From: Pampus argenteus
Taxonomy: Eukaryota; Chordata; Actinopteri; Scombriformes; Stromateidae
DNA: 64,000 nt
Direction: 5' to 3'
Assembly: GCA_036937835.1 (NCBI GenBank)
Contig: CM072874.1
Coordinates: 12,228,001-12,292,000, forward strand
Part shown: piece by piece, positions 23,401 through 31,869 of the stretch
How the letters are laid out: the number at the start of each line of letters is the position of its first letter
How positions within the stretch are numbered: position 1 is the stretch's first letter
Program-made: the position numbers and the translations under genes
Notes under the pieces: model-generated
What the model saw: the letters and a program-made list of their open reading frames with translations, nothing else
Told to the model about the DNA's origin: nothing
The model's database searches: none

Positions 23401-26400
23401 TCAGTCAGCCAGGTGAGGTCTCGCCCTCTTGGCTGCAGGAGCTTCACCTGCAGAAGAACAGTCACTTGAAACACGCCTGCACCTAATCATTACAGCTGCT
23501 ATTGATTAGTCTGATTTGTAATTAATCGATAAATCAAACTGTTAATGAAATGTCTGTCTGTGTGTGTGTGTGTGTGTGTGTGCGCCCACGTGTGTGCATG
23601 TGAGAGGAGGGGGAGGTGTCCATCCCTACTCCTCATTGGCTCTTTAAAGTCCACCTGTGTATCACCCGACTGACTGAACTTACAGTGCTCAGCGGCCGGG
23701 GGTGCCTCCTGCTGGCAGCTCTTCGTGGTGTAGATAATGCCACTCGCTGTTTTCCTGGTTTCTGATAACAACAAACATGACATCATCAGGTCAGCTGGGT
23801 CAGGTGATCACAGCTCAACACACCTGTAAACCATCTCAACTCAACGGTCCACTTACAGGCTTTTTCCTGAGCCTAGACCCTCGGTTTGATTTATATTGAC
23901 AGTAATAGTAACAGTAGCAGTTCTTACAGTAGTAGCATTTACAGTAATAGCATTTTGTATATGCAGAAGTAGTAGTAATACTTTGTACAGACAGTAGTAG
24001 CATTTACCTGCGTGTAGTATTACTGATCGACAGCTGGAGGAAACAGCTACTTTTGCGTCTCCGTCTGACAAACCAAACAACAAACCTCTGAAGAAGAAGA
24101 TCAGGAAACAACATGACCCCACACACACATACATATACACACACACAGTCATGTATCTACATACACAACACTCAAGTACTACAAACACAATAGAACATGG
24201 CATTACTGCAGACGCACAGTACTTAACACATATGTGTTCATTAGCAATAATAAACAGTTTGTGGTTCAACAGCAGGATACAGGTTGGTGACATCATACGG
24301 ACCTCTAAGCTCCAGAGGCTGAAAACACACAAACACATAGATCATCAAGTAAAATACACAACAGAGGTTCAACTAAACTCAAACTCCTCATCTGAATCAC
24401 AGAAAATGTTCAGTATTAAATAGTGAATGTTGATGAGAAGTAAATAGAAGCTGGTATGGAAGATCTGGTATTCTGCACTTTATGTTTTTATAAACAATCA
24501 GTCTCTGAAACGTGTCTGTGACATTTTATTCACAAAGTTGTTTAGTTTTGTAAATCACACGCAAAACACTAAAACACAAAACAAACAAACTAACAGGTGA
24601 TATTCAGAGTTTCTTTGTAATCAGACTGATTAATGGATCACTGACCTGCTCCGCTGCGCTGGACAGGATCACATTCTGAAAGACACACAGAGAGTTTATA
24701 GTAACATGCGAGTCAGGCTCTGCCTCCTCTGACATCATCTTTCAGTTCAACACGTACCCTCCCTCTGCAGCTCTCCATCAGACTGACGGCGTTCGCGATG
24801 GTGTAGCGCCTCATGGTGGAGTCTCTGATGGCTGCAGCGTACGAGACCTCAAACACCAGGCCTCTGTCTGTAGCCTGGAGACACACATGTCAATAATACA
24901 GTGATACTCAAAGGAGCAGTATTTACTGTAGTGGTGTTTAGTATTTACAGACAGTAGTATTATTCACTGGTCAGCGGTGTGACTCACTGACGGGTTTTTA
25001 ATCATTTATGGACAACAGCAGAGGAAGAAGATATATCGGACTTTGACACACACAATATTAGGGATTTTGTTTTTTCTCAAATTTTCGAATAAATGTAAAA
25101 AATCATTCATTCTCACCCCGTTGACCGGCGCTCTCTTGAAGAAGAACGGGAGCTTCTCTGTCACTGACACACAGATGATGTCAACATCATACATCATACA
25201 GGCTGCCTGAACACACACACACAAACACACACACACATGCACACACAGTGTATCATTAACATAGCGGACAACAAAGTACTCAGATTGTTTACTTCAGTAA
25301 AAGTAGAAACCAGTAAAATACTATATAACATGCAAAAGTACAAAAATATTATCAACAATTATATGGAAACTATCAATGGTAAAAGTGCTAGTACGACACT
25401 ACATGTATCAGCAGTACTATAAGTACTACACTACATGTATCAGCAGTACTACATGTATCAGCGGTACTATAAGTACGACACTACATGTATCAGCGGTACT
25501 ATAAGTACGACACTACATGTATCAGCGGTACTATAAGTACGACACTACATGTAGCAGCAGTACTATAAGTACGACACTACATGTATCGGCAGTACTATAA
25601 GTACGACACTACATGTATATCAGCAGTACTATAAGTACGACACTACATGTATCGGCAGTACTATAAGTACGACACTACATGTATCGGCAGTACTATAAGT
25701 ACGACACTACATGTATCGGCAGTACTATAAGTACTACACTACATGTATCGGCAGTACTATAAGTACCACACTACATGTATCAGCAGTACTATAAGTACGA
25801 CACTACATGTATCAGCAGTACTACATGTATCAGCAGTACTATAAGTACGACACTACATGTATCAGCGGTACTATAAGTACGACACTACATGTATCAGCGG
25901 TACTATAAGTACGACACTACATGTAGCAGCAGTACTATAAGTACGACACTACATGTATCGGCAGTACTATAAGTACGACACTACATGTATATCAGCAGTA
26001 CTATAAGTACGACACTACATGTATCAGCAGTACTACATGTATCAGCAGTACTATAAGTACGACACTACATGTATCGGCAGTACTATAAGTACGACACTAC
26101 ATGTATATCAGCAGTACTATAAGTACGACACTACATGTATCAGCAGTACTACATGTATCAGCAGTACTATAAGTACCACACTACATGTATCAGCAGTACT
26201 ACATGTATCAGCAGTACTATAAGTACGACACTACATGTATCAGCGGTACTATAAGTACGACACTACATGTATCAGCGGTACTATAAGTACGACACTACAT
26301 GTAGCAGCAGTACTATAAGTACGACACTACATGTATCGGCAGTACTATAAGTACGACACTACATGTATATCAGCAGTACTATAAGTACGACACTACATGT

Positions 26401-27915
26401 ATCGGCAGTACTATAAGTACGACACTACATGTATCGGCAGTACTATAAGTACGACACTACATGTATCGGCAGTACTATAAGTACTACACTACATGTATCG
26501 GCAGTACTATAAGTACCACACTACATGTATCGGCAGTACTATAAGTACGACACTACATGTATCGGCAGTACTATAAGTACCACACTACATGTATCGGCAG
26601 TACTATAAGTACCACACTACATGTATCAGCAGTACTATAAGTATGACAGAACTCACATGGAAGAGTTTCTCTGTGGTCGGCTGGACGGCCAGCAGGTCGA
26701 AACAACGATACTCTGCAGCGTTTGGCCTCTGAACACACGGCAGCAGAGCAATACATTTCATCAAACACCAGATTCATATATTTGATTATAGAATCTATAT
26801 ATTAGATTAATCACTGGATCAATACTACTCACAAAGTGACTAGGGTCTGATATCACAATGGTTAGTCTGTTCAGCACTCTGATTGGCCGGGAACGACCCT
26901 GATAGAGAGACGGCGAGACGTTAACACAATGAAGATATAATCAATCATTTTCATCTTCATTGTACCTGCACAACAGGCAGCTGATCGATCAGCTCATTGA
27001 TCGGCGTCGGGGAGGGAATTCCTTTCTTTTTGGCCGAGGGTTCGAACACATAGTTGATGGCGACTGTGGAGAAACCGACTGCAGGAAGACAACAAAACAT
27101 TATTGGGACACTGCCTGTCAAATCAGTTTTTACAAGGTAATAATGAAAACAGACACATCTTCACTACATTATTTATTTTACCATGTACCATGTGATAATT
27201 TTATTGCTTTTATTAAATCTTAGAATGTTATTATTTTTTTTATTTTCTGGTCTGGTTGTTTATTGATATAATATGAAGCTTATTGATTCATTTGTGTCGC
27301 AGTTTTCCAACGTCTGTTGTTTGTTTGTATAATATCTTAAATTATGTTGTTATTCTTTTCTCTTTTTTTTCCCAATTACAAGCGTGAAAACGTGAAATAG
27401 AGAGTTTTCTGACCAGTCTGCTGTGTGGTTTATTTGTGTCATAGGAGAAAAACGACTGAGGACACTGGCCCACAAAACTGAACTAATAATATCTTATTAT
27501 ACATGAACCAACTGGAGCTATAATGACAGGAAACTTGAGTTAAAGTCGGTTTTAGACGGACTGTAGTTAAATTAGTTTTTTTTAGCGTAGTCTGGTCCTG
27601 CCAGAGACCGCAACATACATTCATCAATGCTTGTCAGTGTAATCAATACTAAAGTGATCTACGAGATGATGATGATGATGATGATGATGATCAGTCAGTT
27701 CAAGAACAAATTGAACACAAATAAATACACGTTAGGCTAACGATGCTAGCTCCACTAGCGTCCGGTTCAGTGTGAATTAACTCGGCTCCAGCTGATAATA
27801 AATAAAATAATAAAGTGTTTATAAGAGACTCACGATGAGCAGCGGTCTCTATCAGACTCTGCAGACGACTCTTATCCGCCATGTAGCTCAGGTTTAAATC
27901 CATAAACACCGACAT
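23401..27915 (-). CDS. rpp30: Ribonuclease P/MRP protein subunit p30
   Basis: Eleven coding exons in transcript order: 27834-27915, 26966-27078, 26833-26898, 26657-26728, 25117-25206, 24758-24874, 24646-24675, 24281-24318, 24008-24087, 23684-23761, 23401-23447. All have GT/AG borders and consistent phases, giving 270 residues (human RPP30 has 268). RPP30 is a PHP-fold scaffold protein of nuclear RNase P and RNase MRP, which process pre-tRNA 5' ends and pre-rRNA. Visible family blocks: start MSVFMDLNL, VAINYVFEP, SRPIRVLNRLTIVISDPSH, VTEKLPFFFKR (126-136), DRGLVFEVSYAAAIRDSTMR, VILSSAAEQPLELRGPYDV, GLLFGLSDGDAKVAVS and TRKTASGII, with a basic C-terminus AAKRARPHLAD. The start at 27913-27915 fits the family; an in-frame ATG nine codons upstream is less likely. 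Intron 4 is filled by a minisatellite. Intron 1 holds a GAT microsatellite. No disabling change was seen. Confidence 0.96.
25272..25389. repeat. Fish 'AAGTACT' dispersed repeat, seed of the minisatellite
   Basis: AAAGTACTCAGATTGTTTAC, then CAGTAAAAGTAGAAACC and AATACTATATAACATGC, resembles a very common fish repeat rich in AAAAGTA and AGTACT words. It abuts the minisatellite in rpp30 intron 4 and shares AGTACT and GTAC words with the repeat unit, so the array may have grown from it. The family match is from general knowledge. Confidence 0.5.
25390..26647. repeat. 32-bp minisatellite array in rpp30 intron 4
   Basis: About 1.26 kb of tandem units, roughly 40 copies. The usual unit is 32 bp: AGTACTATAAGTACGACACT followed by ACATGTATCAGC. 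Variants include CAGCGG, CGGCAG, TAGCAGCAG, a 2-base insertion (GTATATCAG) and an 18-bp short unit lacking the middle 14 bases. The rare GTAGCAGCAG variant recurs at 25551, 25923 and 26301, so blocks of about 375 bp have themselves been duplicated. The array ends nine bases from exon 4, next to its splice donor. Any open frame in it, such as the YQQYY-rich one at 26019-26222, is an artefact of the period. Confidence 0.97.
27664..27691. repeat. (GAT)n microsatellite in rpp30 intron 1
   Basis: About nine GAT units inside the 755-base first intron of rpp30. The rest of that intron is AT-rich, with no other feature seen. Confidence 0.9.
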
Positions 27916-27955
27916 GATGTTGCTGCTGCTGCTCTTACACATGTGGAGAGCCGAA

Positions 27956-27977
27956 AGGCATGCTGGGAACAGTAGTT
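27956..27977 (-). promoter_or_regulatory. ZNF143/Staf-type promoter element of rpp30
   Basis: Read on the rpp30 coding strand, the site is AACTACTGTTCCCAGCATGC followed by CT. It matches the known ZNF143 (Staf) motif of the form ACTACAATTCCCAGCATGC at nearly every position. It lies 41 bases upstream of the rpp30 ATG. ZNF143 drives many housekeeping and RNA-processing gene promoters, which fits an RNase P subunit. Confidence 0.75.
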
Positions 27978-28649
27978 CTCATGCTCATTCTTCTTCGTCT
28001 TTTGGGTCTTCGCCACCTACTGCTCAAGAGTGTGTCATCGTGTCATTTTACTCTACTTCTTAAATTCGGCACTAACCTTGTGTCACTAAAGAAAGTAAAA
28101 GACATTGCCACAGAGCTGTAGATAAAATATTTTAATTTTTTAAATTTAATACTTAATTTATTTATTTTTTGTCTATGTAGCTGTACAAATGTTTCATAAC
28201 AGCTTTTGTTAAATTTTTAAATGTAGTCTTTTTGTTTTTGAGGCTCCAGCTCGCCTTATTGATTGTTTACCTTCTTCGTTTGATTTGCATTGATTTGTTC
28301 AATTCTTACACAGAGGTTGCGAACACATTTCTGAAGAAATATCACAAATAACCAGATTAAAGAGACAAAAACAAACTACAATTATTCTGTCTGTAATTAA
28401 ATTCTTACATTTATGGATGTAATTTTGAATGTAATGCAATCAGTCTGGACTGTTGTAATACCAACAAAACATTTAGTGATTATGAATGAAGTACATTTTA
28501 TTATTATTGTTGATTATTATTAAATTAGAAGCCGATAAAAATGGAGAATAGAGAATATATGTACATATATGAAGACATTGTCAAGTCCTTTATTTTCTTT
28601 ATTTTCTTTATTTTCTTTATTAATTTGTTGTTTCTCTAACACGGTTGTT

Positions 28650-28666
28650 GCCTGTAGGGGGCAGAG
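28650..28666 (+). promoter_or_regulatory. CTCF-like motif upstream of nudt13
   Basis: GCCTGTAGGGGGCAGAG fits the CTCF core of the form CC-NNYAG-RKGGCR with one weak position. It lies between the divergent genes. A second partial match (GGTGGCGCTAG) occurs near 29059. Occupancy cannot be judged from sequence. Confidence 0.4.
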
Positions 28667-28674
28667 ACAAAACA

Positions 28675-28714
28675 GAGAAGAAGAAGAAGAAGAAGAAGAA
28701 GAAGAAGAAGAAGA
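28675..28714. repeat. (GAA)n microsatellite at the nudt13 5' end
   Basis: About 12 AAG/GAA units. It lies directly upstream of, or inside, the probable non-coding first exon of nudt13, so length changes could affect the promoter or leader. The antisense frame through it is only poly-Ser. Confidence 0.9.
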
Positions 28715-28784
28715 ACACCACCAGCAACAATAACAACAAGTCACCGAGGCTGTGAAACAAGCTGCACGTTTCTGACAAACACAG
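28715..28784 (+). other. Probable non-coding first exon of nudt13
   Basis: The segment ends in a good splice donor, CACAG/GTACAG, at 28784/28785. A matching acceptor ATCTATCTGCAG/GTTCAG lies at 29161/29162, 16 bases before the nudt13 ATG. The 5' boundary is unknown and set arbitrarily after the GAA repeat. cDNA would be needed to confirm it. Confidence 0.4.
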
Positions 28785-29078
28785 GTACAGTTTACTGATA
28801 ACAGACGGGTATTTATTGAAACAGCTGGTAAACTCTTTCAGCTGTCCGTCCTTGTTTTACACATCATTTATCGCCAAACTCCATTCAGAATCTGCCAACT
28901 TCAGTATCTGTTGAAATAACAGCAGCTCGTTTTATTAAATATGTGCCGAAATGCAGAAGCAGCAGCCGGAGATTCAGATAAATGTTTGAGAAATGTGGCA
29001 GCATTCAAGTGGGACATTAATATATAATTCCTATAAAATTGAACAGTTTGTCCTGATGGTGGCGCTAGAAGAAACGTT

Positions 29079-29079
<1 letters not shown>

Positions 29080-29123
<44 letters not shown>

Positions 29124-29149
29124 GATATATAGATATATATATATATATA
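29080..29149. repeat. (CT)n(TA)n compound microsatellite before nudt13 coding exon 1
   Basis: About 11 CT units followed by TA/GATA units, ending 12 bases before the inferred 3' splice site at 29161. It occupies the position of the polypyrimidine tract and branch region of the 5' UTR intron. Confidence 0.9.
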
Positions 29150-29177
29150 ATCTATCTGCAGGTTCAGAGCGACGACC

Positions 29178-31765
29178 ATGTTGAAACCCCTGAGGGTTCT
29201 CCTCTCTGCCAGAAAGTGTTCGAGCTTCGTCTACAGAATGAGGTTCATTAATTTAGAGACCTAACCGTTTGATTGATTGTTTAAATGATGGGCTGATTAA
29301 TTGATTGTGCTCTCAGGTATGTGAACAGGCTGAAGGAGGATAATGAGGCATGTGCTGCAGCACTGCAGACTGGTCGTGTGTTCCTGTTCCACCGGCTGGC
29401 TCCTCTGCTGCAGCACACCGGACAGGGAACCTTCAGACCGGCCACACTGATTAGCTCAGGTACAGAGTCTCACAACAGGAGATCCTCACATACAGAACCT
29501 CAAGTATAGAACCACGTAACAAGTGAAACTGTGTGTGTGTGTGTGTTTTGCATGTGCTGCATGTGTGCTGCATGTTCCAGATGTGCAGTCGATCCTGGAC
29601 AACCTCGGTTCAGATAGATCCCTACTGAAGGAGTCAGTTCTGATTGGCTGTTCTGAACAGAACCAGGCTCAGTTCTGTTTGGATGTTGGTAAGAAATCAC
29701 AAATAAAATTGTTGAAAAACAATGAAGTCCAGACAATGTAGCGAGTTTCTGAGCGTGTTTGTGTTTATTGTGTGTTACGTGTTGTAGGGGATTTGGATCA
29801 GGCAGCAGTAGAGGCAGTATGTGAAGGAAAGTTTATCGACCTGAGGAAGGCTTTCTTTCTGCTGACTGGAGCAGAGGCACCTTTAGTGGCCAAGGTTAGC
29901 ACGACACCAGGCTTTATCTCTGATGTCCATCGCCAATAAACCTCCACAAACACGACCACAGAATCAGAAGAACTTCCCTTTAATGTGATGCCAGGTTCTG
30001 CCTCGTTCTGTCCTACAGGGTCAGGCTCTGCTGCGCTGGCATCAAACTAGCGGCTTCTGCAGTGCCACAGGCCAGCCAACCCACCGGAACCAGGCAGGAA
30101 GTCAGAGGTTATGCAGCAGCAGCGGCATTGTCTACTATCCTAAGGTAACAAACCAGCTGTTTCCAGGTGTTCCAGTCCTGAGCTGACTGGTTTCGCCGTC
30201 TCTTCCTGCAGATGTCTCCAGTGGTGATCGTCCTGGTGTCTGATGGGAAACGCTGTTTGTTGGGCAGACAGTCATCTTTCCCTCAGGGCATGTACAGCGC
30301 TCTGGCTGGCTTTTGTGACATGGGTTAGTCTGTCTACACTTCTTCTGTTGTTTGTGTATATATATATATGTGTGTGTGTATGTTATATTTCCTTTACTGT
30401 TTCAATCTTTCTCATCATAACCCAGCCCAGAGGCCATAACAAAAATGGAAAAAGACACAAAATGCCAATAAATACGAGTTATGTATTGTAATAAAGAAAA
30501 CAAACTGTTAACAGGTAACTTAAGAAATGAGGTGTGTTAGTCAGTGACATCAGTAGTGTTCATATGGTTGTGTGTGGACAGTGTAGGGTAAGGTGTTGCG
30601 GAGGAAAAGGGGTGCAGGCACCGGCAGGGAAGAGACAGAGTCACACTGTAAGCTTGGTCTTTTATATCCACAAGCCCAGGTGCTCCAAATCTGGTTTGAT
30701 CCTGCAATCAGCTCTTCTGGTACCTCAAAGACAACATGGGTTGTAACTGACACATCTTACATTTTGTCAGAGCTGAAACTGTTTTATGTGTGTGTGTTGC
30801 AGGGGAGAGCCTGGAGGAGGCGCTGTGCAGGGAGGTGGCGGAGGAGGTGGGTTTGGAGGTTCAGAGTGTCTCCTACAGCTCCTCGCAGCATTGGCCCTTC
30901 CCACACAGCTCTTTCATGCTGGGCTGCCATGCCTCTGTCAGCCCCGCCCACACTCAGGTGAACTCCAACACACACACACATTTACATGTTGTTTTTGCTT
31001 CTTAAAATTCCATTAATATACTCATTAACAATAGCTTAACCTACCATTTATTTAGTTTATCTTTTATAATACGCCTCATTCTTTCAGTGTGTAGTATGTC
31101 AGTAAGTTCATTCATCCAATGGTCAACGTCTTTATTCCAGTCCAAAAGAAGCAGTTTCTTTGCTGTAGTTAAACAATAAGAAAGACAGTGTTATAATTTA
31201 TCCAGTGTCGATATTGATTCTAAAATCCCTGGATTATTGGGAGAGGGTCTGCATCAATATGTCTTTTAAATAATTTAGATAAAATATTTGTATCTAAATA
31301 GTCCAATAATTGTATCATTTTGAACAACTGACAAAACTAATATCTGCCTGTTCTATTGTACAAATATCACAGATGGATGACTTTCCTTTTAGTATATTTA
31401 AAGTAAAATTTAAACAATTAAGTTTAATTTTATATTAATTTAGCCAAAATAAATTGTACTTGCATAAAGTCATTAACATGGTTATTCGAGATTGCGCCCT
31501 GTGGTGCTCCTCGGGTGCAGGTCAACAGGTAGAAGGCACTCAGTAATCATTTGTGCTGTTTGCTGTGTAGTTAAACGTGGACCACACAGAGCTGGAAGAC
31601 GCTCGTTGGTTCAGTCTGGAGGAAATCATCTCAGCCCTGCAGGTGAAGACTCCACCCAAGACAGGTGATCAGCCCATCATCTGGCTTCCACCCCAACACG
31701 CCATTGCTAACCACCTCATAATAGAGTGGATGCAGCAGCAGCAACACAGTGAGGCGAGAGAATAA
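29178..31765 (+). CDS. nudt13: NUDT13, Nudix NAD(P)H pyrophosphatase, mitochondrial type
   Basis: Eight coding exons: 29178-29242, 29317-29459, 29581-29688, 29788-29894, 30019-30144, 30212-30323, 30803-30957, 31571-31765. All are GT/AG with matching phases, giving 336 residues (the human protein is about 350). The start MLKPLRVLLSARKCSSF is basic and amphipathic, suiting a mitochondrial presequence. Family blocks include SVLIGCSEQ, FIDLRKAFF, ALLRWHQTSGFC and GIVYYPK. The Nudix box at 216-238 fits GX5EX7REVXEEXG exactly (REVAEEVGL). SSQHWPFPHS (247-256) is the motif of NADH pyrophosphatases downstream of the box. The zinc-ribbon position keeps only Cys155 and Cys173 rather than two CxxC pairs, as in the mammalian protein. 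The enzyme is expected to hydrolyse NAD(P)H to NMNH and AMP-type products. Intron 7 carries an L1 fragment. No disabling change was seen. Confidence 0.95.
31010..31490 (-). mobile_element. L1-type LINE ORF2 C-terminal fragment
   Basis: On the - strand, broken frames read TAAKKLLLLDWNKDVDHW then MNELTDILHTERMRR, preceded by ICTIEQADISFVSCSK. This is the pattern of the end of L1/Tx1-type ORF2: a Cys-rich segment, then AKK..LLxWK and a W...L.....ER block. It has stop codons and frame breaks and lies antisense in nudt13 intron 7. It is a dead 5'-truncated copy. Confidence 0.6.
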
Positions 31766-31856
31766 CCTGCAGCTCTGTGACCATAGTAAAATCTGAAAAC
31801 CATCCAGACTGAGAGCTGCAGAGTTCAGAGTCAGCAGGAGAGTCGCTAAAGGTCAG

Positions 31857-31862
31857 AATAAA
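31857..31862 (+). terminator. Probable nudt13 polyadenylation signal
   Basis: AATAAA 92 bases after the nudt13 stop codon, the first canonical signal in the right orientation. T-rich sequence follows. Confidence 0.6.
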
Positions 31863-31869
31863 ACTCGGT

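Larger units (their letters stand above)
27916..28714. promoter_or_regulatory. Divergent rpp30-nudt13 intergenic/promoter region
   Basis: The two start codons are 1.26 kb apart, in opposite directions. This part holds the ZNF143-like site next to rpp30, a central AT-rich stretch with a TTTATTTTC tandem (near 28588-28621), a CTCF-like motif and a GAA microsatellite next to the presumed nudt13 5' exon. Two separate promoters seem more likely than one shared core, given the AT-rich middle. No other gene was seen. Confidence 0.5.

Noticed and set aside
26019..26222. YQQYY-repeat open frame
   Set aside because: It is a reading of the minisatellite, whose period keeps short frames open by chance. 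It lies wholly within rpp30 intron 4.
25390..26647. CRISPR-like regular repeat array
   Set aside because: Repeats are contiguous with no unique spacers and lie in a vertebrate intron. It is a minisatellite.
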